Positions 46,901 to 59,259 of a DNA stretch of 64,000 nt are shown in pieces. This stretch comes from Eonycteris spelaea (taxonomy: Eukaryota; Chordata; Mammalia; Chiroptera; Pteropodidae). The stretch lies in assembly GCA_003508835.1 (NCBI GenBank), contig PUFA01000313.1:372001-436000 (forward strand), read 5' to 3'. Made by a program: the position numbers and the translations under genes. Positions within the stretch are counted from its first letter, which is position 1; every line of letters starts with the position of its first letter. The notes under the pieces are model-generated. The model worked only from the letters and a program-made list of their open reading frames with translations. It was not told the origin of the DNA and searched no databases.

Positions 46901-48770
46901 TATATCAGGAATTTTTTTTGAGGCCAATTGTTTGATTAGTCTGGCTAGATTTTTTTCCTTCAAAATTCAAAAGAAACTGACCATGAAAAAGGCATTATTT
47001 AATGAACAGAGCATGCAGTGTGCAGTGTAATCAGAAATCCATTGAAAAATTTCATGTAAATTAGCTGGATTATCTTTCTTTAAAGTATCTACTTTTTTCC
47101 TGCCTAAAATGTAACCAGATATGATAAAATTATCTATTGTTGAGAGTACAAAATCTGAATGTCTTCTCAAAAAGATTCATGTTGATTGTGCCTATAAAAT
47201 ATTAAAAAGCAACTTATTGATGTGAATAGTTTTGTCACATAATAAATCACTTAGTGGAATGATAATCATCAGATAAGTTTAGGTAACTCTGAACCAGCAC
47301 AGTCTGCATGTATTATATTTGTAATTTTTCATGAAATCTTTTCCTTTACATCTAAAAACATGAAAAATTATAAATTAAAAGCCATCATGAAAAGAATATC
47401 TAAATTATCTGTAGCCCCTCCATTATTTTCTATACCTGTACCCTGAGTCATTTTGCTTTATAGCACTTTATTATAATCTGACATATTTACTCATTTTCTG
47501 TTTCTGTTCTTCTAAAATACTATTTCTATGAGGAAAAGGGATTGTTTGGATTGCCCCACCACGTATAACAGTAACTGACACACATACCTTCAAAGTAAAT
47601 ACTGGCTGAATGAATGATTAAATGACTGAATGGATTTTTAAATTGTGTCTCCCACATTATCATTGAAACTTCCAGGAAGATAAATGAATGATTCAGACTC
47701 CCAAGGGCTAGGATTTTTTTCTTAAGAGTCGTGCTACCCTTAATTCTAAATTCTTCTACCAATCTGAAGAGGACAAAAGAACCCAACTCATTATCTATTG
47801 TCTTGTATATACTAAGAGCAAATTCTAAGATTGATTTTGACCTGGTTGAAATAAGAAAAAACTTAAAATTTCCCAAATCAGCAACAATTCATTAATTTTC
47901 ACCCTTTGCTTCCTTTGTTTTCTTAATAACTAAATACATGATAAATAAATAGAAAAATAAGTGATTGTTGATAAATTCTAAATATTGATGGAAACTCATT
48001 TTGTTTATGATTGGGTAACGAGACAATCAGCACATATATGTGTATCGTTATGGGCATAGAACGGTATAGTGAATTGGATTAGAATGCAAATTTGATTTCA
48101 TTCACTATGTAAGGACTTTTATTTGTTTGTGTATCAACTAAGTAGTCCTCTATCATACTATTTATATCACACATTTATTCCCGAAAATAGCACTTTCATA
48201 AAAGTAGACATCTGGGAATGGAGTCAAAGCAAGGATACTGGCCTTCTGCTGCTGTAACCTCATTTCCTATTCAGCATCTTCCTGAGATGAGGCCTGTAGG
48301 GCAGCAAAGCATATGGTTTCTCTTGTCTCTTAGATTACTTTCTTTTGTTTTGTTGCAGTAAAATTTTACTTCTGTTTGGAGATAAATCTTCAGCACTGCT
48401 TCATATTTCTTCTGATTTACAGTGTAATTACTTCTCTCTAGCTGGCCTTCTCATTGACAATGACCGTCCTCAATTTTGGCACCTATCTATGGGGAGATGG
48501 TTTTTATTATTCTCATGAATTATTTGGCATTTGTTAAAGATGTGAGGCAGTGACAAACATTTAGTGTTTGTATAAATCTTAAGTACAGGATGCCATGAAC
48601 CCTTGATGAGTGAGCAAGGTGTTAAGCTTTTCATCGCATGTGTCTCTTCAGAAAATATCTTATCTACAATTTCATTCTTTTCAAATGAGTTTCTTTTCCA
48701 ATTTTTGCTAATGGAGTCTCTTTACCCACTCACTCATACATAAACCTCTGTGGCTCATTTGCTTTATAAT
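46900..48770. other. Mostly unannotated DNA with one L2 end
   Basis: An L2-like 3' end is visible at about 47525-47640 (ctggctgaatgaatgattaa). Otherwise I recognise no element or gene. The 116-codon minus-strand frame at 47526-47876 overlaps that L2 end and has no known domain. Confidence 0.45.
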
Positions 48771-48774
48771 TTAC

Positions 48775-49050
48775 CAATTTATTTAATCATCTACAAATAT
48801 TTATTGAATACCTACTCTGTATCGGTCACTATTCTAGGAATGAAAGACACTAAATCACACAAGACAAATTAGGTACCTGCTCTTGTTACTATCGACTTCT
48901 CTAATCTTCATCCTTGCTCTGGCACTCAATATTTGACTATTACAGTTGTCTACTATTTGCTCTCTCTGCCTTGTGTATTTCTCTAATGCCTAATTCTCCA
49001 TGTCTGGCACAGACTAGACACTTGGTAAAAATTTGGTTAACTGAATCCCA
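48775..49050 (+). repeat. Ancient repeat piece followed by an L2 3' end
   Basis: acaaatatttattgaatacc and gtcactattctaggaatgaa match the dispersed ancient-repeat opening. From about 48880, L2-type terminal text follows (atgtctggcacagactagac, acttggtaaaaatttggtta). Confidence 0.5.
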
Positions 49051-49154
49051 TTAAAACGATTCTTCTCACATTACTGTATTCGCAGCTCGGAAATTGCATT
49101 TCTGCTATTTGTTACCTGACCCTATATTTCTAATTCCAGCCCTATTACCTCACT

Positions 49155-49505
49155 CTTCTTAAGAGTTTAATCAATAGAATTACGTTTTATTCCATGTACA
49201 TTTTTTGTGCAGTTTTACCCTCCTTTATACCCAAGCACTGCACACCATCAAAGCCAAACTAAGTGCTATTTTTTTGAAGCCTTCTCTTAGCTCTGTAGCT
49301 GACAGTATTTTTGCCCAAATGTGACTTCCACAGCATCACATTTGTGCCTCCATAATGCCCTGTAACGTCGGTATTTATGTACAAATCTGGTTCACATATG
49401 AAACTAAGTAAGCCTTCTGAGGGCAGAGCCCACTTTTTTCACAATTTTCTATTCCCTACAGTGCCTATCACTGAACTTTGAAGAACTGTTTGATAATTGA
49501 ATAAA
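49155..49505 (+). repeat. L2 LINE 3' end
   Basis: Sense L2: a gaagccttctcttagctctg block, ccttctgagggcagagccca, ttttctattccctacagtgc, then gaactgtttgataattgaat. Confidence 0.65.
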
Positions 49506-49509
49506 ATTG

Positions 49510-50780
49510 CCTATTAGGATATGAGACACGAATCTTCTCATGAGCTTATTTCTCATACATATTTTTCTTCTAACTGGTTGTGTCTAATTCAGAGCTAAGT
49601 AGGTCAACTTATTAAATTCTAATCACTTCGTTGAACAAAAGCCGACTTCATAAATCATACTTTAATAGCCTGTCTACATTTTTTTCAGGGTTTTGCAGCT
49701 GTGTGGTAGTGCTTATTTAGCCAGCCAGTTCAGTTGTTGAAATTATACAGCTGGCAGGAAAGGTAGTAAATAACCTGTTTGCTTTGGGTTACAATGCCTT
49801 ATTTCAGTAATTTCTGTGTGGAAATTTCTGGAATACCACCATATCTAATGCAGTTCCCATGTACACTGATATCAAAGAAATCATTTGGGGATTTGCTAAT
49901 ATTTAATAGTATATCCATGATGCTCTGTTCTCCGTACAAAAGGAAGGGGGTATGGATATGTTATTTTGAATGGGCATACATATTTTACATGTACAGTCAT
50001 ATTTCAGGTCTTTTTGATCTGTTTGTCATTAATTCACTCAGTTCTCAGAATTTCTAACTCCTCTAAATAATGTGTATCTATTTCTTTATCAGAATCTGAG
50101 ATTTTAATTTTAAGGAATGTTTTGCTATAAAATGATAAAGAGAATAGATAGTGAAAATAAACTATAGGTTTAAAAATGACCTTATTACACATATGTACTT
50201 TATAACCCCGTATTCTCATTAATAACTTTGAACAAAGGCAGATGTATTTACCTTTATTCACCTCCCTCTGGGCCTCCTTTCTATAATTTTGATAAGGAAC
50301 CTCTGAGAAAATTCTCAGTCTTAATTTAAGCCAAAGTCCCTCCAGGTGACTTTGGAGTCAAAACTATTACCCTCTTGTCACTAGGTCACTCGAATGTTTT
50401 CCGGAATAGTTAAACTATCTCCTTAAATATAAAATTGGTGAATACAGTTTATTCTAATCAAGCAGTTTGAGTTCAGGGTATAATACTATGTCTCAAATGT
50501 GTATGGTTGGAAACTAACTTTGAGTTTTTCGAAATTGGTGAGCTAATTTTGCCGATAGTGTCCCAATCCCTGGGTGTTTGGCCGTAGGGATGTGCTTGGA
50601 AAATAGAACCACTAATATCTGGTTGTAAAGTAATCCGCCTGTTCTTCTGTGTTTGGATAAAAAGGATAGCAGAATTACACAAAAATGTATGTGGAATAGA
50701 ATGCAATTTACTTTGATTAAAGTCTTAAGAAGAGTGAAGTATATAAGGCTGGAAATTTAGTGATTTATTATTAAAATGTA
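49510..50780. other. Unannotated DNA
   Basis: About 1.3 kb with no recognised repeat or gene. The 92-codon frame at 49779-50057 has no recognisable motif. Confidence 0.45.
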
Positions 50781-51570
50781 CTGGATTTTGTCAATTTTTT
50801 TTTCTGCATCTCTTGATATGATGATATGGTTTTTGTTTATTCATTCAATATGCTGTATTACACTGCTTTATTTAAACAACCTTGGGTTTTGGGGTTAAAT
50901 CTCATTTAGTCATAGTATATAATCCTAAATTTTTACTGATTTTGGTTTTAGTATTTAGTTTGTGATTTCTTTTTACAATTATTCAAAAGGGATATTTATA
51001 GTTTTCTTATCTTCTGTTGTCTTGGTCTGGTTTCTTTGTTATGGACTAAATGTTGCCCTCCAAACTCACATACTGAAACACTATCCCCTCATGTGATGGT
51101 ATTATTAGGTCTAGCCTTTGGGAGAAAATTAGGATTAGATGAAGTCAGGAGGGTGGAGCCCTCATGAATGGGATTAGTGGCATTGGTAAGAGTCAGGAGG
51201 GTGCTTTGCTTCCTTTTTCTGCTCTCTACCATGTGAGGATACAATCAGAAATCGGGGTCTGTAAGTCAGAAGAAGGATATCATGAGAACCCAGCTATGTT
51301 GACACTCTGATCTTGGATGTCTAGCCTCCAGAACTGTGAGAAATGAATTTCTGTTGTTCATAATCTACTTCATTCATGGTATTAACTGTTATAGCAGCCA
51401 GAGCTAAGACACAGAGTAATGCTGGCTTCATAGAATGAGTTAAGAAGAGCAACATACTTCTGTATTTTGGAAGCATTTTCGAAGGATTGGTATTCTCCTT
51501 TTAATGTTTGGTGGAATTTACCAGTGTTACCTCCTGGGTCTGGGATATTTTTGCTCTTGTAATGTACCCA
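50780..51570 (-). mobile_element. Antisense L1 fragment split by an LTR
   Basis: Antisense ORF2 text: tctgcatctcttgatatgat and tattgtcaattttt before the LTR, then agtaatgctggcttcataga and atgagttaagaagagcaaca after it. In L1 these lie next to each other, so the LTR at 51037-51411 was inserted later. Confidence 0.85.
51037..51411 (+). mobile_element. Solo LTR, MLT1A-like (ERVL-MaLR)
   Basis: It starts tgttatggactaaatgttgc and ends agccagagctaagaca, giving the TG...CA ends of an LTR. Internal landmarks: tcatgtgatggtattattag, gggtggagccctcatgaatg, gcctccagaactgtgagaaa. No gag, pol or env sequence is attached. The insertion lies inside an L1. Confidence 0.9.
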
Positions 51571-51579
51571 ATTTTAATT

Positions 51580-52460
51580 TGCATATCACTTTTATCTATC
51601 TGATGATAGTATAGCTTCTGGTACCTACTGTTATCTCTTTTATTGGCATGACACTTAATATGGACACAAACCATTGTCTCAATTTCCCACTGTTTCAGAT
51701 AAGGCCAAATTACAATATTAAATAAGATTTACTGCAGACTTGATATACTACATATAAATTACTATACATAAAACTTTAAATTAGATATATCCGAAGACAG
51801 AATCCAGCCATATCTCTTGTGTTCCTCTTCTATATTATGCCCTGGCCTGCCATCATTTTCCTCTAGTCTACTCTAGTACCATGGTCCCAAATCCTAAAGA
51901 TCCGATAAAATAAATTTAGTTTATGATTTGCAGAGATATTACTCTGCTATTACTCTATTAGCCAGGCAAGTTAGCTCTTGTTTGTTTTAAGCTTTCCATT
52001 TTAGGGTGGGATCTAGTTGTACTTTTGCAAAACTGAAAGGGTCATCAATCATCCCCTTTAACCCCAAAACAAGGGAGTTGTTTTTTTAAAGGTAAATTTA
52101 TATCACCATTTCCAGAGAAAGAGGACAAAATGATAAAAAGATAAAAAGATTAAAAAATAGTGCTATGATTTTAACATGGTAGATCTATCCATCTAGATTT
52201 AAAAAAAAAGAATCCTGTCATTCCATGGTACCTTGTGTTATATATTTATTTAAATCAAATCATGATAGATTGTTTATAAAAAGAAGGGCTCTTAGAATTA
52301 TTTAGATAATTAATATTAATTATTTTAACTAATATATCATAAAATAGAGAGTTATAAAAGTTAAGTCAAGTGATTTGCCCCAAATTAATATCAGGGACTT
52401 ACTGGAGCTCAAGCTATGTATATAAACTGTCATATGCACTGACGGCCATTTACACACACA
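51580..52460. other. Unannotated AT-rich DNA
   Basis: No repeat or gene recognised. Confidence 0.4.
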
Positions 52461-53129
52461 TAGACTTTTTTTTTACTTTATTTTTTTTAATAATAATTTT
52501 AAAATTTTTTTTTATAGTTGGCATACAGAACTATATTAGTTTTAGTTGTACAGCATAGGGATTAAACATCTGTATAACTCATAAAATGATCACCCCAATA
52601 TATCTAGTGCCCTCTGACACCATACGTAGTTATTATAATATTATTGGCTATATTTCTTATTCTGTACTTTATATCCTTATGACTATTTTGTAATTACCAA
52701 TTTGTACTTCTTAATCCCTTTCCCCCTTTCACTGATACCCCAACCCCACTCCCATCTGTAAACCTTCAAAATATTCTCTGTACGAGTTTGTTTATTTTTG
52801 TTTGTTTGTTTATTTTGTTTTTTAGATTCCACATATACATGCGATCATGTGACATTTGTTTTCCTCCATCTGGCCTACTCTAGTCAGCACAATATTCTCT
52901 AGGTCCATCATGAAATATCTTTTTCCATCCCTTTCCTTTGAGTCTGTGTGTCTTTAATCTGAAGCGAGTCTCTTGTAGGCAGCCTATTGTAAGGGTCTTT
53001 TTTTCTTATCCATTCAGCCACCCTATATTTTGATTGGAGCTTTAATTATTTTTCATTGAAGTACTTGTTGATAGATCTGTAGTTATTGCCATTCTTTATT
53101 CATATTTTTGATACATATTTTTTTCTTCT

Positions 53130-54059
53130 TCCTAAAGAAGGCCTTCCAACATTTCCTGTAATACCGACTTGGTGATAATGAACTGCTTTAGCTTTTCCTT
53201 GTCTGGGAAGCTCTTTCTTTGTCTTTATATTCTAAAATTTAACTTTACTGGGGTAAAGTAATCTTCATTGTAGGTCCTGGGTTATAATCACTTTGAATAT
53301 TTTGTGCCATGCCCTTCTGGCCTGCAAAGTTTCTGTTGAAAAATTGGCTGATAGTCTGTGGGAGCCCCCTTTTAGGTGACTAATTGCCTTTTTCTTGCTG
53401 CTTTTAAGACTCTGTATTTAACCTTTGGCATTTTAATTATAGTGTGTCTTGGTGTGGGCCTCTTTGGTTTTATCTTGTTTGGGACTTTCTGTGCTTCCTG
53501 GGGCTGTATGTCTATTTCCCTCACCAGGTTAGCGAAGTTTTCTGTTATTATTTCTTCAAATAGTGTTTCAATTCCTTACTGTGTCTCTTCTCCTCAATTC
53601 CTTGCTCTCTCTTCTTCTTGTACTCCTATGATGCAAATAATGTTATGCTTGATGTTGTCCCCAAGGCTTCTTAAGGTATCTTCATTTTTCTGGATTCTTT
53701 TCTTGTTGTTGTACTGTTTGGATGTCCTCTGCTACCCCATCTTCTCTGTCACTGATTCAATCCTCTGTTTCATCTAATCTGCTGATTCCCTCTAATGTAC
53801 TCTTCATCTCAGATATTGTGTTCTTCATTTCTGACTGGCTCCCTATTATGTTTTCCATCTCCATTTTTATGGTTTTTTTTTTACCTCTGTTAATGTTCTC
53901 ACTGAGTTCATCTACTCTTCCCCTAAGTTCCTTTAGCATCCTTGTAATCAGTGTTTTGAACTCTGCATCTGGTAGATTGCTTTTCTCCATTTTGGTGAAG
54001 TCTCTTTCTGGAGCTTTGTTCTGTTCTTTCACATGGCACAAGCTTTTTTGTCTCCCCAT
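53130..54059 (-). pseudogene. L1 ORF1 pseudogene
   Basis: L1 ORF1 encodes the RNA-binding chaperone that coats L1 RNA. The first 100 codons are open (54059 down to 53757): a basic start, then a heptad-rich coiled coil (MLKELRGRVDELSENINRG; SEMKNTISEMKSTLEGI). Past that point the frame is broken by stops and shifts, but family landmarks remain: ENFANLVREIDIQPQEAQK of the RRM-like part and TPRHTIIKMPKVKYRVLKAA of the C-terminal domain, then a decayed end near VLQEMLEGLL at about 53135. The total of roughly 310 codons is close to the usual ORF1 length. It cannot make a full protein. Confidence 0.85.
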
Positions 54060-54514
54060 TTTGACTGCCTCTGTGTGTCTGTTTCTATGTAACAGGTAGA
54101 GCTTTTACGCCTCCCAGTTTTAGTAGAGTGGTTTTACATAGCAGATGTACTGTGGGGCCCCTTGGCACAAACCAAGAGGGGTCCAGCTGCAGGCCAAGTT
54201 AAGCCACAGCCTGTGCACCTCAACAGCCACCTGGTAAGGGTCACCAAGCAATCCACATATGACTGCCACCCATGCTGGGCTTATAGTTGCCTTGAGGGGC
54301 CAAGTCTAAAACCGAGGCCAGCTGCCACTAGTGTGGGGCTTGGGGCTGCTCAGCAAGAGGTGCAGGGCATGCTGAGGCCAGATGCTGCTTTGGGTTTTGA
54401 GAGCATTTGAGAGATGTTGTGAAAGTTCACAGCAGGAGCCAAGACAGTCCTTTTATATGGAATAAACCACTGGGAGCAGCTTGCGTGGGCCCATAAGTTG
54501 GGAGAGGTGGAGTC

Positions 54515-54949
54515 TCAGGGAATCCCCTGGGCGGAGCTACCAGTGTTAACCAGGTGGATGATGCCTCCGTTGGGGCTGGGAGGTGTAGGGCTCAAGGAAG
54601 GAACAATTGCTTCTACCTGCTCCTCTCTCCAGGAGAAAGCCACCCCTCCAGCCCTCTCTCTGAAGTCCAACAGCTCAGCGCCTCCCCATATGTCCCTGGC
54701 ACCCCTGGAGAAACTGCCCCAGCGCTGGAGCTCAGAGCGAGTGTGTCCATCAGTGGGTAAGGTCATGCGCGGGCCCTTTAAGAGGAAGGTCTCCGATCCC
54801 ACAGCCTGCCATCTCAGCCGGCAACCTCCGCTGGTTTTCGCAGCCACAGGTTGTGGGGACTTGTATTCCTGGCACTGGAACTCTGGGCTGGGGAGCCCAG
54901 TGTGCAACTGAGACCCCTCACTCTTCAGGTTGGGGAGGTGGCTCAGCAT
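54515..54949 (-). other. 144-codon open frame in the L1 leader, probably fortuitous
   Basis: Sense-direction frame in the GC-rich leader, with an overlapping 137-codon antisense frame at 54498-54911. No known domain. At the segment homologous to the other leader it reads AAKTSGG against TAKTRGD, in the same frame, after which indels separate the two. Chance open frames are expected at this base composition. Confidence 0.3.
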
Positions 54950-55179
54950 CCAAGATGGCCCTCCCGATTCTCCATTACCACTTGTGGTTTTGGACTGGGC
55001 TGGTTTATGTCTTCACCCCTCTTACTGTTTTGAGGTGACCTAGTTGTAGGGCTTCTGTTCAGCCAGAACTCTGGCATCTCTGCATACTGGCTACTCTGTA
55101 GTTTAGTTATAATTTTGGTGTGTTCACTAGAGGAGGTGTGCACAGCCTCTACCTGCTAAGCCATCTTGAATCCTCTCAT

Positions 55180-55415
55180 ATCTACTCTGTATCCAGCATA
55201 TTAGGGATATTTCTCCTACTTGGATTACAAAGAATATTTGATTAATGGTATAAGAAATGGTGCAAATAACAGAAACCATTTCCTGTTTCCTCAAGCTAAC
55301 ACTGGCTTTTTTGTTCACCTTAACCTGCTCCCTCTTTCCTTTTGCAATTAATGTTTGTTGATCAGAATTATATTAAAAGCTCCTCTTCCAAAGCTAAGTA
55401 ATTAAAATTGAGCAA
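55180..55415. other. Unannotated DNA
   Basis: No repeat or gene recognised. Confidence 0.4.
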
Positions 55416-55419
55416 TACT

Positions 55420-55645
55420 TTCCTAAGCTTTATGCTATATGTAAATATAAAAATTAGAGTTTTTAATAACTTATCCTTACACCAACAGTTTGAGGTAAGC
55501 ACTATTATTGTTACATTAGAAATGAATAGATTGAGCCACACTGAAGTTAAGTAACCCTTCTGTGATCATACAGCAACTATTGGATTGGGACCCAGGTTGG
55601 TTTGACTCCAAAGTATAAACTGCTTCTCGCTTTAGGTCACGCTGA
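55420..55645 (-). repeat. MIR SINE
   Basis: Antisense MIR landmarks: gtttgaggtaagcactatta, agttaagtaacccttctgtg, then gggacccaggttggtttgac and an aactgcttctcgctttagg end. Confidence 0.82.
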
Positions 55646-55847
55646 ATAGAAGCTTAGAGATCTTTACTTCAATTATTAGTATAATAGTGGTTTTTGATTG
55701 GAATGTCATGTAGGTATATAGAAGATTTCTTATATTTTTGCTTGGGCCATTTTTACCATTTTGTCTTATCTGGGATCATCTCTGTTGATCATATAAAATA
55801 TTATGGTGATTAATTAGGTCTGTTTCCAAATGAAACATTTCTCAATG

Positions 55848-56236
55848 TATTAGTCTGCTAGGGTTGTCATAACAAAGTACCACAAACTAGATGTTTTAAA
55901 CAACAAAACAATTATTTTTTATAGTTCTGGAGGCTAGAAGTCCAAAATCAAGGTGTCAGCAGGGTTGGTTCCTTCTGAGGCCTGTGAGGGAAGTTTCTGT
56001 TCCAGGTCTCTGTCCTTGGCTTGTAGATGGCTGTCTTCTCCCTGTGTCTCTACACATCATCTTCCCTTTTATAAGGACTTCAGTCTTATTGAATTGGGGT
56101 CCACCCTAATGGCCTCATTTTAATGTGAACATGGATAAAGATCCAGTCTTCTCCAAGTAAAATCACATTCTGAGGCACGTGGTATGGACTTTAACATATG
56201 AATTTTGGGTGAACACAATTCAACCCATAACTCTTA
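55848..56236 (-). mobile_element. Solo LTR, MaLR-like, near full length
   Basis: It starts tgtattagtctgctagggtt and ends with gaacacaattcaacccataa. Internal landmarks: tagttctggaggctagaagt, ccaaaatcaaggtgtcagca, tataaggacttcagtcttat, ccaccctaatggcctcattt. It is related to the LTRs at 11205, 32141 and 62505. Confidence 0.88.
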
Positions 56237-56239
56237 ACT

Positions 56240-57950
56240 TTGAAATTCTAAGCCACATTTTGATGTTACCTGTATTGTTTGCCCTCATACTTAAGAGTTG
56301 CCTGACCTAAGGAAAGTATATATGGAATAGAATGATATGATATTGGAAATGATGTAAAATTGTTGGAGTCATAGGAATATGACTTGTGAATATGCCTGTG
56401 TAATGGGATCATAGGTATACTCACACTGAGACTCAAACCTACAGAGAAAAATGTGTGTTTTTTTCTATTTTATCTATAACTGGACTGATAAATATTTGTC
56501 CAATATATAAACAATTATTTTAAGTGGCACATTATCTTTTTAGGTGGAAATATTCTTTCATATATCAGCTGCCTTCTTTGGTCCTAAAAATAATCAGTTT
56601 TCTTCAACCCAAAGCTTTCAAGTCTTTCTTAGAATCTGACTTATTCTTTATCCAGTCCCATTATCTAGATGCCCCTTGTTTTTGTCACAAGGTCCTCTTG
56701 CCCCTACCCTGGTCAGCCCCACATGAGGATTGCTAGTTCTTATTTCTCCCTCTGGCACACAAGGAAAAAACCATGGGCAGCTCTCAGGTACCATCTAGAA
56801 CCTCTCTCAGCCTGACTAGACCACTCCACACTCTTAATTATATTAATAAAATGATAATCGCTTAGCATATCTGTCTCCATTCATTATCCAAAATAGTTTA
56901 GAAGAATCTCTGCCCTTAGTATTTACCTCAACTTAGTTATATTTCTATCTTTGGGTCTGAGGCCTGGAGAGGGAAATCTGAGATCATGTCTCATATCTTT
57001 CTCCTTCTTCTCTTGACTCTCTCTTGGGCTAGAAGTAATGGAGTTTTCTTTTACTTCATCTTTCTAGGTCTGATTCTTTTTGTTATATGTCAACCCATCT
57101 CATTACTGAACATGATAGGTAGAAAGGTTGTCTTCTGCATATTATTATTATTATTATTTACCTTTGTTTAGTTGAGTGGAGCACTTTATGTTCTAAATCC
57201 TCATGGATCAGTTCTTAAATTGTCTTTGCAATACCAATTAGAAGCTAAAGGATTCTGGACAATTATTATTCTCTCAATAATATATGGATCTCAAGCTATT
57301 CTCATGCTGCAAATCCTCACCACCCTGGCCTACTACATGCAACAGGCAGATGTGTCTTTGAAAGGGTGTTGACATCATAAGACAAGAGAACAAAGTACCT
57401 TCATATATATTTTTTTCTTCTCAAAAATCTTCCTTCATTTAGCTGTTTTAAGACTGCCGCGTAATAGGTAAGATGATGTGTTACTGTGCACCAAAAGTAG
57501 TCTTCAAGGTCAAAATCACACCTAGGGGACTCTAATTCAGCTTCCCTCTTTTGCATGCTATTGTTTTTATGGCTTCACTGCTCACACGATCATGTGAAAC
57601 ATGTCTACTGTGAGCTATGAGTCCTCTCTTTTAACTGTCTCTTGATTTGATGTATTGGCAATGACAGACTCTTCTGGGCTTAGTTACTGCCTCAACCTTT
57701 TGTCTAATCCTACCATTAGGTTTATCATACCCAGATACATATTATCTGACTCTATCTGGCTCATGCTGTGGACCAGTCAACACTCATGAATTACAGCAAC
57801 CCAAGGACACATGGTCTAATTCATTTGCTAATTCATTGTCTGCAACACACTCATCCATTCATGCACAATCATTTTCATTCTGCAGACATTTAATGAGTAT
57901 GTTCCTATATGCAGGCTAATGATGAGAGAACCCAAATATGATCTTGAACT
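56240..57950. other. Unannotated, mostly unique DNA
   Basis: About 1.7 kb with no repeat family recognised, apart from a short (ATT)n run near 57140. The open frames at 56524-56736 and 56986-57372 are short and hydrophobic, as AT-rich chance frames usually are. Confidence 0.45.
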
Positions 57951-58296
57951 GAACCCCAAATTTCTTCCCAGACCAGCTTCTGTCTCAGACTTGCCCACTG
58001 CAATTAATTAGAACACCATCCTTCCAGTAATTCAAGCCAACAACCTGGGCGTCCATCCATGTTTTACTTTACTCTTTCCTTAGTACCCACATCTAGTTAC
58101 CAGCTAATCTTATTTGTCCCTAGCTTCAAAATATGTATGTAATCACCACTACTCCTTATCTCCACTGCTGCCAGCATAGACAGTGTCACCATCATCTCTC
58201 CTGGATTATTGCAGTAGCATCTCTAATATCACCCTGCTTCCACCTCTAACTCCCTCCAATGTTTATTCTCAGAACCGTAGCCAGGGTGATCCTTTA

Positions 58297-58297
<1 letters not shown>

Positions 58298-58327
<30 letters not shown>
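58298..58327. repeat. (TA)n microsatellite
   Basis: Fifteen TA units within the L2 copy. Confidence 0.95.
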
Positions 58328-58686
58328 GGTCATGTCATTACTCTGCTTAAAATGCTCTGGTTTCCTATTTCAATCAAAGTAATAACTGAAGGCTTTATTA
58401 AGGCTCTTAAAGTCTTGCCATGAATTTTTCTCTGTCCACATATCCTGCTGCTCACTGCTGCATTTCAATGGACTTGACCTCAGACACAGTGGCTGCCTTG
58501 CTCCTCATTGAACTGACCAGTCAAACATTTGTCTTAGGGTCTTTGTACTTGCTTTGTTAAAAACATTGTTTTAAAATATTCTCTGTTAAAAACAGATGTA
58601 TCCACATTGCTAAGTTTCTCATGTCCTTTAAGTCATTACTCAAAAGCTTTCTATTCAGGAAGCCATTACGTGACCAACTTTGAAAC

Positions 58687-58707
58687 ACACGCGCACACAC
58701 ACACACA
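58687..58707. repeat. (CA)n microsatellite with CG variant
   Basis: About ten CA-type units including a CGCG interruption. Confidence 0.85.
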
Positions 58708-59259
58708 TCCAACAGTTATTCCTCATTTTCCTCCTTTATTTTTCTCTTGAAAATTTATCACTGTCCACATACAACATATTTTACCTATTTATTATAAATT
58801 TTGTCCAAACACCCTTGCTAGAATATAAGTTCCACGAAAGTAAGTTTTAGTTATTTATTTTTTTACTTTAGTCACTTAGTCACTGCTGCATCTGTACCAC
58901 CCAGAATATTATCTGGCACAAAGCAGTGGTCACTGAATATTCTAGTTAAATGAATTTATGCATGGTTATATGAGTATAATTACTTTTTAAAAAAGCATTT
59001 TAGTTCAGAGTACAATATATGAACAGAAAAAATATATAAAATCCATAGGAACACCTAGGAATAAATTTGTTGTTCAGGATCTACATGAGAGAACTAGAAA
59101 TACTTCTTGAGAATAAAAAGATGACTTGATTAAAGGACTATAAACTCATGATCCCAGGAAGGAAGCCTAAATAACAAAAAGGAAATTGAATGTCTCAAAT
59201 TATTTACATAGATACAATAATAGCATGATGTTCCCTGATGCATCCCAGCACCTAAAACG

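Larger units (their letters stand above)
52466..55170 (-). mobile_element. L1 with 5' leader and ORF1 but almost no ORF2 (half-L1-like)
   Basis: Reading on the minus strand: a 5' end near 55168 (the plus strand reads gctaagccatcttgaat), a GC-rich leader to about 54060, a decayed ORF1 (54059 to about 53130), then roughly 60 codons of ORF2 endonuclease including the QETRF-RLKTHRLKGKGWK region. At about 52912 the text switches to the L1 3' end (tagattccacatatacatgc, ttggcatacagaactatatt) and a T-rich tail. Most of ORF2, including the whole reverse transcriptase, is absent, and nothing is inverted. The architecture resembles HAL1-type half-L1s, though an internal deletion of one copy is equally possible. 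Confidence 0.82.
57960..58960 (+). mobile_element. L2 LINE, about 1 kb
   Basis: Sense L2 text in order: ttcaagccaacaacctgggc, ttgcagtagcatctctaata, gtagccagggtgatccttta, tggtcatgtcattactctgc, ttaaaatgctctggtttcct, ttaaagtcttgccatgaatt, tcaggaagccattacgtgac, ctagaatataagttccacga and tatctggcacaaagcagtgg. L2 is an extinct pre-eutherian LINE. A TA run (58298-58327) and a CA run (58687-58707) have expanded inside it. Confidence 0.88.

Noticed and set aside
53376..54099. Two plus-strand frames of 125-133 codons, hydrophobic and serine-rich
   Set aside because: They are antisense shadows of the L1 ORF1 pseudogene.
52466..55170. Clear target duplication for the ORF1-bearing L1
   Set aside because: I compared the left flank (acacacatagac) with the right flank (tcctctcatatctac) and found no convincing match.
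56986..57372. Two adjacent hydrophobic frames as a possible membrane protein
   Set aside because: Hydrophobic chance frames are expected in T-rich DNA. There is no family similarity, and a simple ATT run falls at the end of the first frame.
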